A stretch of 12,048 nt of DNA, taken from UBA1189 sp045544835. GTDB lineage: Bacteria > Bacteroidota > Bacteroidia > Bacteroidales > Bacteroidaceae. Both the position numbers and the translations under genes were made by a program. Location: the NCBI GenBank assembly GCA_045544835.1, contig JAZPZS010000125.1, positions 1 through 12,048 on the forward strand, written 5' to 3'. Below the pieces are notes generated by a model, which did not search any database, was not told the origin of the DNA, and worked only from the letters and a program-made list of their open reading frames with translations. Below, piece by piece: positions 1 to 7,020 of the stretch. Position 1 is the stretch's first letter; every line of letters starts with the position of its first letter.

Positions 1-1551
1 GATGTGGTAGATGCGTGGGCCGAAGAGAATCCGACAAAGAACGCATTGCTATGGACCAACGAAGACGGCAAGGAACGTCTGTTCACCTTCCGCGACCTGA
101 AGGAATACTCCGATCGTACCGCCTCCTACTTCCAAAGCCTCGGTATCGGGCGAGGCGATGTGGTGATGCTCATCCTCAAACGCCGCTGTGAGTGGTGGTT
201 CAGCATGCTGGCTCTGCACAAGCTGGGCGCTGTCGTGGTGCCTGCTACCCATCTGCTGCGTAGCCACGACATAGAGTATCGCTGCAATGCGGCAGGCATA
301 AAGGCTATCGTAGCCTGTGGCGACAGCGACATCATTGCCAATGTAGAGGCAGTTCTCCATCGTTGTCCGACGCTAAAAAGACTCGTTTCCATCGGAGAAA
401 TTATCCCCGAGGGATGGAACGACTTCCATAAAGGTATCGCCAATGCGGCGCCTTTCGTGGCTCCCGAGCGCAATGAGTGCAGCGACACAATGTTGATGTA
501 TTTCACTTCGGGCACCACAGGCGAGCCCAAGATGGTGTGCCACGACTTCACCTATCCGTTGGGACATATTATCACGGGCAAGTACTGGCACAACCTCAGC
601 GAAGATTCGCTACACTTGACGCTGAGCGATACGGGGTGGGGCAAGGCAGCCTGGGGTAAGCTGTATGGGCAGTGGATAGCAGGTGCTACGGTATTTGTAT
701 ACGACTACGAAGGCCGTTTCCCTCCTGCCGACATCCTGCGTACGATAGAGAAGTATCGTATCACCTCTTTCTGTGCGCCACCTACAGTATTCCGCTTCCT
801 CATCAAAGAGGATGTGGCTAGCTACGACATCAGCAGCTTGCGCTACTGTACGGTAGCAGGCGAGGCACTCAACCCCAGTGTGTTTGACGAGTGGTACCGC
901 CTCACAGGCATTCGCCTGATGGAGGGGTATGGGCAGACGGAGACGACGCTTTCCGTTGGCACTTATCCTTGGTGTAAGCCCAAGCCAGGATCCATGGGTG
1001 TGCGCGGTCCGCAATATCATGTGGAGATTATGAGCAGCGAGGGCAAGCTGCTTGGCGCCGACGAGGAGGGTGAGATTGTCATACGCACGGCCGAGGGAAA
1101 GCCTCTGGGTCTCTTCAAGGAGTATTATTGCGACACAGCGCTTACAGCAACGGCAAACCGCGATGGCTGGTACCATACGGGCGATATTGCCTATCGCGAT
1201 AGGGATGGCTATTTCTGGTTTGTAGGCCGCATGGACGATGTGATAAAGTCTTCTGGCTACCGTATCGGGCCATTCGAGGTGGAGAGTGCCCTCATGAAGC
1301 ATCCTGCAGTGCTCGAATGTGCCATCACGGGTGTGCCCGACGAGATACGCGGACAGGTGGTGAAGGCCACCATCGTGCTTACTGATGACTATCGCGACAA
1401 AGCTGGCGAGGCACTGGTCAGAGAGATACAGCTGCATGTGAAGGAGACCACAGCCCCCTACAAATACCCACGCGTAGTGGAATTTGTCGATGAGCTCCCC
1501 AAGACAATCAGTGGCAAAGTGAAGCATTATGAAATACGCAAAAGGAGATAA
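1..1551 (+). CDS. AMP-forming acyl-CoA synthetase (acetyl/medium-chain type), 5'-truncated by the window edge
   Basis: Member of the ANL adenylating superfamily, which activates a carboxylic acid with ATP to an acyl-AMP and transfers it to CoA in the cytoplasm. The frame is open from base 1, so the true start lies upstream; the GTG at 4 is probably internal, as the first residues (DVVDAWAEENP) look like mid-protein sequence of this family. The P-loop-like signature YFTSGTTGEPK is at 499-531 and the motif EGYGQTET near 922-945. The GWYHTGDIAYRDRDG...GRMDDVIKSSGYRIGPFEVE block, holding the ribose-binding Asp and the hinge, is at about 1165-1281. The C-terminal catalytic Lys is in SGK at 1510-1518. 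The visible 516 codons are nearly full length for a roughly 550-residue enzyme. Overall resemblance is to acetyl-CoA synthetase/medium-chain acyl-CoA ligases; the exact acid cannot be read from sequence. Family assignment is firm, substrate uncertain. Confidence 0.93.
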   Translation, partial: DVVDAWAEENPTKNALLWTNEDGKERLFTFRDLKEYSDRTASYFQSLGIGRGDVVMLILKRRCEWWFSMLALHKLGAVVVPATHLLRSHDIEYRCNAAGIKAIVACGDSDIIANVEAVLHRCPTLKRLVSIGEIIPEGWNDFHKGIANAAPFVAPERNECSDTMLMYFTSGTTGEPKMVCHDFTYPLGHIITGKYWHNLSEDSLHLTLSDTGWGKAAWGKLYGQWIAGATVFVYDYEGRFPPADILRTIEKYRITSFCAPPTVFRFLIKEDVASYDISSLRYCTVAGEALNPSVFDEWYRLTGIRLMEGYGQTETTLSVGTYPWCKPKPGSMGVRGPQYHVEIMSSEGKLLGADEEGEIVIRTAEGKPLGLFKEYYCDTALTATANRDGWYHTGDIAYRDRDGYFWFVGRMDDVIKSSGYRIGPFEVESALMKHPAVLECAITGVPDEIRGQVVKATIVLTDDYRDKAGEALVREIQLHVKETTAPYKYPRVVEFVDELPKTISGKVKHYEIRKRR

Positions 1552-1569
1552 TCCTCTTTTCCATAAGAC

Positions 1570-1626
1570 AACCTAAACCTAAGAATAGAAACGCTTGTTG
1601 ATTATTATTGTTTGAAACCTAAACCT
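1570..1626. repeat. Pair of 11-bp direct repeats (AACCTAAACCT)
   Basis: The 11-mer AACCTAAACCT occurs at 1570-1580 and again at 1616-1626, 46 bases apart start to start, in the A/T-rich spacer between the acyl-CoA synthetase stop and its terminator. No function is evident. It could be a small regulatory site pair or chance in a low-complexity spacer. Confidence 0.4.
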
Positions 1627-1636
1627 TGACAAGTAG

Positions 1637-1675
1637 AATGGCAGCACACCGTGAGGTGCGTTGCCATTTTTTATT
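1637..1675 (+). terminator. Rho-independent terminator after the acyl-CoA synthetase gene
   Basis: A 14-position stem (1637-1650 with 1655-1668) encloses the loop GTGA, with one G.U wobble and one A.C mismatch, and runs straight into TTTTTTATT. It lies 85 bases past the stop codon and before the manC promoter, so it separates the two transcription units. The arms end in A/T pairs, so it may also work weakly on the other strand. Confidence 0.85.
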
Positions 1676-1725
1676 AAAAAAAGAGAAAAGAATGTGAGTC
1701 ACATGAGATATTCAAGGAAAAAATC

Positions 1726-1745
1726 TATATTTGCATTTATATTTG
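1726..1745 (+). promoter_or_regulatory. Two tandem Bacteroidota -7 boxes upstream of manC
   Basis: TATATTTG occurs at 1726-1733 and again at 1738-1745, 12 bases apart; both match the Bacteroidota consensus TAnnTTTG exactly. No clear TTTG is present about 20 bases upstream of either, so the -33 element is weak. The first box would give a leader of about 20 bases before the ATG at 1761, the second one of only about 10, i.e. nearly leaderless. Confidence 0.6.
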
Positions 1746-1760
1746 AAAATCTAATCGTAT

Positions 1761-2843
1761 ATGGAACATAATAATTATTGTGTAATCATGGCTGGAGGTA
1801 TTGGCAGCCGCTTTTGGCCGCAAAGTCGCGTTAACCATCCCAAGCAGTTTGTCGACTTCTTTGGTATGGGAAAATCGCTTCTTCGCCAGACCTATGAGCG
1901 TTTTGTTCATATCGTCCCTCCAGAGAATATTATCGTATCAACTCATCTGGATTATTCCCAATTGGTGCGTGAGCAGTTGCCGGAACTCTCTCCAGAGCAG
2001 ATATTGCATGAGCCTGCCCATCGAGGAACTGCCCCTAGCATGGCCTTTGTCGCATATCATATCCGTACGCTAAATCCCAATGCGAATATCGTGATGGCGC
2101 CATCTGATCAATTGATCCTTGATGAAAAAGCTTTTAGAGAAGATATGCATCGAGCGCTGGAATATGTGTCTGTGCACGATAGCCTAGTTACGGTAGGTAT
2201 TCGTCCAACTCATCCTGAAACCCGTTATGGATATATTCAAATAGGAGGTGATGAGGTGAATGGGTTTACTCGCATAAAGACGTTCACGGAAAAACCTGAA
2301 TATGATTTTGCTCGTGTTTTTGTAGAAAGTGGTGAGTTTTTTTGGAATACGGGCTTGTTTGTTTGGAATGTCAATACCATTATTGATACCATGATGAAGA
2401 TGCTTCCAGAGATGAATTCCCGTTTGGATGAAATTTTCCGTGTTGAGCCCAATCGTGATAAGCGCAGGACTGCTCTGTACAGTTGTTATGAGTCATTCCC
2501 CAATATTTCGGTCGACTATGCTGTGATAGAACGTGCATCGAATGTTTATATGCAGACGGGTTCCTTTGGCTGGGCCGATGTGGGGCGTTGGGATGATGTA
2601 TACCGCTACTCAAGCAAAGACGCAGATGGTAATGTAGTGCAGAGTGGTCGAGCAGAGTTTTATAATAGCCATAACAACTTGGTGTCGGCTGCGGAAGATA
2701 AATTGGTGATATTGCAAGACCTGGAAGGCTATTTGGTTAATGATACGGAGGATGTGTTGGTGATTTGTAAGAAGAATGAAGATGATGACTTCAAGAAGTT
2801 TAGGAATAATGTGTTATTGAAGCATGGGGAGAAGTATATGTAG
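1761..2843 (+). CDS. manC: Mannose-1-phosphate guanylyltransferase (GDP-mannose pyrophosphorylase), single domain
   Basis: Makes GDP-mannose from mannose-1-phosphate and GTP in the cytoplasm, supplying mannose and (through GDP-mannose dehydratase) fucose-type sugars for surface glycans. The 360-residue protein begins with the nucleotidyltransferase signature GGIGSRFWPQSR...PKQF (about residues 12-30), which binds the GTP phosphates. It has the TFTEKP motif at 174-179 and the FFWNTGLFVWN and SVDYAVIERA...GSFGWADVGRWDD blocks expected for the family. It ends soon after the left-handed helix region, so the C-terminal cupin phosphomannose-isomerase domain of the bifunctional ~480-residue enzymes is absent. 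This short form is usual in Bacteroidota. The ATG at 1761 fits both the motif spacing and the promoter just upstream. It is a lone gene, flanked by a terminator and by the next promoter. Codon use is more A/T-rich at third positions than in the acyl-CoA synthetase before it. The alternative symbol manC/rfbM depends on naming tradition. Confidence 0.93.
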   Translation: MEHNNYCVIMAGGIGSRFWPQSRVNHPKQFVDFFGMGKSLLRQTYERFVHIVPPENIIVSTHLDYSQLVREQLPELSPEQILHEPAHRGTAPSMAFVAYHIRTLNPNANIVMAPSDQLILDEKAFREDMHRALEYVSVHDSLVTVGIRPTHPETRYGYIQIGGDEVNGFTRIKTFTEKPEYDFARVFVESGEFFWNTGLFVWNVNTIIDTMMKMLPEMNSRLDEIFRVEPNRDKRRTALYSCYESFPNISVDYAVIERASNVYMQTGSFGWADVGRWDDVYRYSSKDADGNVVQSGRAEFYNSHNNLVSAAEDKLVILQDLEGYLVNDTEDVLVICKKNEDDDFKKFRNNVLLKHGEKYM

Positions 2844-2863
2844 GCGTTTTTTCTTCTTAATGG

Positions 2864-2894
2864 TTGGCAATTGAAAAAAATATATGTACTTTTG
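2864..2894 (+). promoter_or_regulatory. Bacteroidota promoter for the outer-membrane protein pair
   Basis: TACTTTTG at 2887-2894 is a perfect TAnnTTTG -7 box, with a TTGG at 2864-2867 about 20 bases upstream as the -33 element, the usual spacing. Transcription would start near 2898-2901, leaving an A-rich leader of about 25 bases before the ATG at 2924, without a Shine-Dalgarno sequence. Confidence 0.75.
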
Positions 2895-2923
2895 CACGCA
2901 TAAACCATAAAAAATATTAAAAC

Positions 2924-3685
2924 ATGAAAAAAATTAAATGCATGGCCATTATGGCAATAGCACTTCTGGCTACTGTTCCAGCACAGGCTCAATTCGCTTT
3001 TGGTATCAAGGGCGGTGTGAATATGGTAAACAATGACCTTACCGCAATGAAGGGTATGACTGGTAAAGATGTTGCTAATCTTGACAACTATACAGGATTC
3101 TTCATTGGCCCCAAGATGGAGGTACGTATTCCTATCATCGGATTGGGTGTCGAGGCTGCAGCTCTCTATTCTCAGAAAGGTATGACAATTGGTGATGGGG
3201 AAACATTTAAGCAGAATAGCTTCCAATTGCCGCTGAGTTTAAAGTATGGTATTGGCCTTGGCAATTTTGCCAATGTGTTCATTGCTGCTGGCCCTGAGTT
3301 TGGTTTCAACATGGGTGAGACCTCAATGGTAGTCAATAATATTGTAACAAATACCGATGGAACGACTTCTGGTGACATTAAGGCGTATGTACTTGATAAG
3401 TCTACGTTGAGTATCAATGTAGGTATTGGTGCTACAGTACTTAACCACTTGCAGGTAGCAGTAAACTATAATATCCCATGGGGTAGAACTGCGGATTTCC
3501 AAACTATTTCTGCAGAGGATATCGAGAATGTGCAAGGAGCTAATCCTGATAATTTGGGTAGCATGACACTTGACAAGTTCAACGATATCAAGAATAGTAT
3601 AACCAATATCAACGATCAATATCAAACAGCCAAAGCCAATATCAAAGCTGCAACATTGCAGGTGTCAGTGGCTTATCTGTTCTAA
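2924..3685 (+). CDS. Outer-membrane beta-barrel protein (PorT-like family), longer paralogue
   Basis: 253 residues. A Sec signal peptide (MKK..., hydrophobic core, ...PAQA) should be cleaved after residue 22, leaving QFAFGIKGGVN. The mature part is made of alternating strands with short turns and ends in ...LQVSVAYLF, the terminal aromatic expected of an outer-membrane barrel for the Bam machinery. The FGIKGGVN start, YTGFFIGPK, the GLGVEAAALYSQKGM block and the LQVAVNYNIPWG strand resemble the outer-membrane beta-barrel Pfam families OMP_b-brl/OMP_b-brl_2 (PorT-like). Role beyond an eight-or-so-stranded barrel is unknown. It is followed 33 bases later by a paralogue, probably on the same mRNA. 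Compared with that paralogue it carries extra sequence in two places: a Thr/Asn/Gly-rich stretch after MGETSMVV, and roughly 40 polar residues (SAEDIENVQGANPDN...) just before the last strand. Both are likely loops. Confidence in the class is high; specific function cannot be told. Confidence 0.88.
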   Translation: MKKIKCMAIMAIALLATVPAQAQFAFGIKGGVNMVNNDLTAMKGMTGKDVANLDNYTGFFIGPKMEVRIPIIGLGVEAAALYSQKGMTIGDGETFKQNSFQLPLSLKYGIGLGNFANVFIAAGPEFGFNMGETSMVVNNIVTNTDGTTSGDIKAYVLDKSTLSINVGIGATVLNHLQVAVNYNIPWGRTADFQTISAEDIENVQGANPDNLGSMTLDKFNDIKNSITNINDQYQTAKANIKAATLQVSVAYLF

Positions 3686-3718
3686 TTTAGTTGCTTGTAA
3701 TTTAATAATAGCGTAATA

Positions 3719-4306
3719 ATGAAAAAAGCTTTAACTATACTTGTTGTGCTGTGTTCCTTTGTGACAGCCAATGCGAAGATTAATTTTGGAGTAAAGGCTG
3801 GGTTGAACGTTGCTAATATTGAAACTCTGTCGACAGAGACTGCTTTGGATAAGGACAGCTATACAGGTTTCTATGTTGGCCCCAAGGTTGATTGGGATAT
3901 GTTCAAGCGATTGGGACTTAATGCTGCAATCCTGTATTCTCAAGCTGGAATGGAATTTGATAACTCGGAAGAGGCTTTAGAATTGAACTCTTTGATGATC
4001 CCTTTGAATTTATCTATAAAGGTTCTGGGCACTGATAAATTAGGAGTTTCGATTGAGGCTGGCCCCCAGTTTGAATTCAATTTGGGCGAGAAAATCCATG
4101 AGATGGAAGAAGGCAATCTGCACTTGGATAACTCAACTTTAAGTTTGAATGTTGGTGCGAAGTTGCATCTGCTCAATTTCTTGCAGGTTGGCGTGAACTA
4201 CAATGTGCCATTCGGTAGTACTAAGGAGTTTAAATTCGCTGATATGGAAAACGAGGAGGCCTATAAGATTCACACCATACAGGTATCTGCTGCCATCGTA
4301 TTCTAA
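3719..4306 (+). CDS. Outer-membrane beta-barrel protein (PorT-like family), shorter paralogue
   Basis: 195 residues with a signal peptide (MKKALTILVVLCSFVTANA, cleavage after residue 19). The Cys in it is preceded by Leu, so it is not a lipobox. The mature barrel begins INFGVKAGLN and ends ...IQVSAAIVF. It shares with the preceding protein, in the same order, YTGFxxGPK, GLxxAAxLYSQxGM, LDxSTLSxNVG, LQVxVNYNxPxG and a final QVSxAxxF, so the two arose by duplication. It lacks both insertions of the longer copy. The gap to its neighbour is 33 bases with no terminator and no promoter box, so the two are read as one operon ending at the hairpin at 4343. Function unknown; a small pore or adhesin-like surface barrel are both possible. 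Confidence 0.87.
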   Translation: MKKALTILVVLCSFVTANAKINFGVKAGLNVANIETLSTETALDKDSYTGFYVGPKVDWDMFKRLGLNAAILYSQAGMEFDNSEEALELNSLMIPLNLSIKVLGTDKLGVSIEAGPQFEFNLGEKIHEMEEGNLHLDNSTLSLNVGAKLHLLNFLQVGVNYNVPFGSTKEFKFADMENEEAYKIHTIQVSAAIVF

Positions 4307-4342
4307 TATTTTCAGTAGACTAGGAGTCAAACAAATATTTAT

Positions 4343-4376
4343 ACCGAAGTATTGCTTGGCAATGCTTCGGTTTTTT
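4343..4376 (+). terminator. Strong Rho-independent terminator after the outer-membrane protein pair
   Basis: A 13-base-pair stem (4343-4355 with 4359-4371, one G.U wobble) with the three-base loop TTG is followed by six T's (4371-4376). It lies 37 bases past the stop of the second barrel gene and only 25 bases before the GTG start of priA. Confidence 0.92.
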
Positions 4377-4401
4377 ACTTCAAAGTTCAGTTTCTTGTAT
4401 T

Positions 4402-6882
4402 GTGCAGTGCTACGTTGATGTCATATTGCCCCTTCCTTTAGCAGATAGCTATACCTATTTGCTGCCCAATTCGTATGCTGAACAGGTGCAAGTAGGTAGC
4501 CGTGTGGTGGTGCAGTTTGGCCCCAAACGTTACTATACAGCAATTGTCGTACGTAAGCATGCCGTTCAGCCTGAGCATGATTATAAATTGAAGGAGGTGA
4601 TAGAGGTCCTTGATTATGACCCTATCGTAGAGTCTCGTCAGCTGCAACTGTGGCAGTGGATTGCCGATTACTATATGTGCTTCATTGGCGATGTCTACAA
4701 AGCTGCGATCCCTTCTGGACTAAAGATTGAAAGTGAAACAACCGTAGAACTCAACGAGGATTTCATATCCGAAGCCCCTTTGCGTGATAAGGAACGACGT
4801 GTATTGGATGCCCTATTGCTCAACCCGAAGCAGCGGGTGTTGCAATTGGCGAAGAATTGCGAACTGAAAAATAGCATGCAGGTCATCAAGTCTCTTTTGG
4901 ACAAAGGGGCTATCCGTGTCGATGAATCCATGCGGCAAGGCTATACGCCAAAGTGTGAGGTTTATGTGCGCCTGTGCGAACCATATAGTTCTGAGGCGGC
5001 ATTAAATGAGGTTTTAGATACGCTCAAGCGTGCAGTTAAGCAGCAGCAACTTTTGCTGAAACTCGTAGAGATGATGACCGAGAAGGGTGGGGGCAGTGTA
5101 AGGGGAAATGGCGTTTCGCGCAGTACTTTGCTCAAGGAGAGTCGAACGACTGCGGCAATACTCAATGGCCTTATAGCCAAGGGCATTGTCGAAACTTACC
5201 TTGTCGAAACTGGGCGTCTGAATTTTTCAGAGAGTAAACCCTTGCAGGCATCCACATGCCTTGCACCGCTAAGTGCCCATCAGCAATGTGCGTTTGACGA
5301 GATTGTTTCTTCTTGGGAGACGCATGATGTGTGTTTGCTTCATGGAGTCACCTCTAGTGGAAAGACAGAGGTGTATATCCATCTGATCAATGAGCAGTTG
5401 AGGAAAGGTCGTCAGGTTCTTTTCCTTGTGCCTGAGATAGCTCTTACACAGCAAATGACCGACCGGCTACGCCGTGTGTTTGGGACACGTCTGGGAGTGT
5501 ATCACTCCAAGTTCTCCGATGCCGAGCGTGTAGAGATTTGGCAAAAGCAGCTTTCCGATACTCCCTATGATGTCGTGCTTGGAGTGCGCTCTTCTGTTTT
5601 TCTCCCATTCCGTAATCTTGGGCTGGTCATCGTTGATGAGGAGCATGAGACCACCTATAAGCAGCAGGAGCCGGCACCTCGCTATCATGCTCGCAGCGTA
5701 GCGGTGATGCTTGCGTCATACCAGAAAAGTAAGGTGTTGTTGGGTACTGCGACTCCGTCTATGGAGAGTTTCTATAATGCCCAGAGCGGCAAGTATGGTT
5801 TGGTGCAGATGACCGAACGTTTTGGACAGGTACAACTTCCCCGTATTGAAATCGTTGATCTTCAGGAGGAGTATCGCAAGAAGCGCATGTACGGTCCTTT
5901 TTCTACTTTGCTGTACGACACGATGTCTGATGCCCTTTCTCAAGGTCGCCAGGTTATCCTTTTCCAGAATCGTAGAGGATATGCACCCATGATGGAGTGC
6001 TCGGCTTGTGGTTGGGTGCCGCGTTGTGACCGCTGCGATGTCAGTCTGACCTATCACCGAGGAGCACATCAACTCATATGCCATTATTGTGGCAATATAT
6101 ACAATGTTCCTGTCAAATGCCCATCGTGCGGTAGTAAGACCTTCGGAAAGCATGGCATGGGTACCGAACGTATAGAGGAGGAGGTCAATCGATATTTCCC
6201 TAAGGCTCGTGTCGCTCGCATGGACCTCGATACTACACGTACAAAGAGTGCTTATGAACGTATATTGACAGACTTTGAGCAGGGTAAGACGGATGTGCTT
6301 ATAGGTACGCAGATGGTGTCGAAAGGACTAGACTTTGCCAATGTGCATGTGGTGGGTATCTTGAATGCCGATACGATGCTTAACTATCCTGACTTTCGTG
6401 CCTATGAGCGTTCCTATCATTTGATGGCACAAGTGGCAGGCCGTGCTGGCCGCCGTGGCGAACAGGGTCTAGTGGTATTGCAGACACGCAATGTGGATCT
6501 TCCTATCATCCGTCAGGTTATGGAGCATGATTATGCAGGTCTCTATGGCGATCAGATAGCAGAGCGTGAGCTGTTTCGTTATCCGCCCTTTTCCCGCCTG
6601 ATATCGGTGTATGTGAGGGGGCGCGATGAGAGTCATGTCATCCATGCTGCTGAGGCTATGGCGCAAGGTCTGCGCTGCTATTTTGGCACTCGTGTTCTTG
6701 GTCCCGAACCACCTGCTGTGGCTCGTGTGCAGGGACTCCATATCCGTAAGTTGCTGTTCAAAGCCGAACTCGCCTTGGGTGTGAGGCAAGTGCGCAACTG
6801 TTTTTATCAAGTACAGCAAGAGCTTGCAGCCCAGGGTCTTTTGCATGGGGTGACGCTCTGTTATGATGTAGATCCTTATTAA
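4402..6882 (+). CDS. priA: Primosomal protein N' (replication-restart helicase PriA)
   Basis: PriA recognises stalled or repaired forks, remodels them as a 3'-5' superfamily-2 helicase and starts reloading of the replicative helicase. The 826-residue protein begins with the 3'-end-binding domain (YVDVILPLPLADSYTYLLP). Walker A is GVTSSGKTE with Lys321, and the DEEH Walker B box is at 412-415. Eight zinc-binding cysteines at 533, 536, 542, 545, 560, 563, 573 and 576 have exactly the spacing of E. coli PriA. Helicase motifs GTQMVSKGLDF and QVAGRAGRRG follow, then the C-terminal domain. It is about 90 residues longer than the 732-residue E. coli protein, all of it before Walker A, where the winged-helix region and linker lie (residues ~115-300). 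The start is GTG at 4402: no in-frame ATG lies upstream near it, the ATG at 4418 is out of frame, and the N-terminal match is right. No promoter box was found between the terminator at 4343 and the start. Confidence 0.96.
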   Translation: MQCYVDVILPLPLADSYTYLLPNSYAEQVQVGSRVVVQFGPKRYYTAIVVRKHAVQPEHDYKLKEVIEVLDYDPIVESRQLQLWQWIADYYMCFIGDVYKAAIPSGLKIESETTVELNEDFISEAPLRDKERRVLDALLLNPKQRVLQLAKNCELKNSMQVIKSLLDKGAIRVDESMRQGYTPKCEVYVRLCEPYSSEAALNEVLDTLKRAVKQQQLLLKLVEMMTEKGGGSVRGNGVSRSTLLKESRTTAAILNGLIAKGIVETYLVETGRLNFSESKPLQASTCLAPLSAHQQCAFDEIVSSWETHDVCLLHGVTSSGKTEVYIHLINEQLRKGRQVLFLVPEIALTQQMTDRLRRVFGTRLGVYHSKFSDAERVEIWQKQLSDTPYDVVLGVRSSVFLPFRNLGLVIVDEEHETTYKQQEPAPRYHARSVAVMLASYQKSKVLLGTATPSMESFYNAQSGKYGLVQMTERFGQVQLPRIEIVDLQEEYRKKRMYGPFSTLLYDTMSDALSQGRQVILFQNRRGYAPMMECSACGWVPRCDRCDVSLTYHRGAHQLICHYCGNIYNVPVKCPSCGSKTFGKHGMGTERIEEEVNRYFPKARVARMDLDTTRTKSAYERILTDFEQGKTDVLIGTQMVSKGLDFANVHVVGILNADTMLNYPDFRAYERSYHLMAQVAGRAGRRGEQGLVVLQTRNVDLPIIRQVMEHDYAGLYGDQIAERELFRYPPFSRLISVYVRGRDESHVIHAAEAMAQGLRCYFGTRVLGPEPPAVARVQGLHIRKLLFKAELALGVRQVRNCFYQVQQELAAQGLLHGVTLCYDVDPY

Positions 6883-6898
6883 TGGTAGCGTATATCAT

Positions 6899-6950
6899 AA
6901 GGGCGAATTTGTGAAAAGTGGTAAAAACCTAAGGATATTTGCCCTTTTTT
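6899..6950 (+). terminator. Probable priA terminator with a large loop
   Basis: AAGGGCGAAT (6899-6908) pairs with ATTTGCCCTT (6937-6946) over 10 positions with one G.U wobble, and is followed by a T-run ending at 6950. The loop is 28 bases, unusually large, and contains a small GGT-AAAA-ACC hairpin and the palindrome CCTAAGG. The T-run ends four bases before the ftsX -7 box, so it closes the priA unit. Confidence 0.6.
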
Positions 6951-6953
6951 GAT

Positions 6954-6961
6954 TACTTTTG
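6954..6961 (+). promoter_or_regulatory. Bacteroidota -7 box for the ftsX-folK operon
   Basis: TACTTTTG is a perfect TAnnTTTG box and identical to the one before the outer-membrane protein pair. No good TTTG sits 19-21 bases upstream, where the terminator loop is. A second, weaker arrangement is GATATTTG at 6934-6941 with TTTG at 6908-6911. The leader to the ATG at 7021 would be about 55 bases. Confidence 0.65.
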
Positions 6962-7020
6962 TGCCGAATTTGGGTGAAGTGTATCTTCTCTGGATTTATC
7001 ACTTGTTTTTTGTCGTCAGA

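Noticed and set aside
610..1527. Long open frame (305 codons) on the minus strand, opposite the acyl-CoA synthetase
   Set aside because: It lies wholly antisense to a gene with all family motifs; its translation is Cys/His-rich and low in recognisable domains, as expected of a shadow frame.
2831..2860. Possible terminator after manC (GAGAAG with CTTCTT, plus a T6 run)
   Set aside because: The stem is weak with a wide loop and the T-run lies inside the loop instead of after the stem; read-through into the next promoter region is as likely.
3719..3775. Lipoprotein signal in the second barrel protein (Cys12)
   Set aside because: The residue before Cys is Leu, which breaks the lipobox; the ANA-K site fits ordinary signal peptidase I, and the protein ends like a barrel.
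5716..6153. Minus-strand open frame inside priA
   Set aside because: Antisense shadow of the zinc-binding and helicase region of priA; no start signal and no domain.
6949..7020. Upstream extension of ftsX to a TTG start
   Set aside because: It would start before the -7 box and add 24 residues not typical of FtsX; the ATG at 7021 with MKQKKKR is the normal N-terminus.
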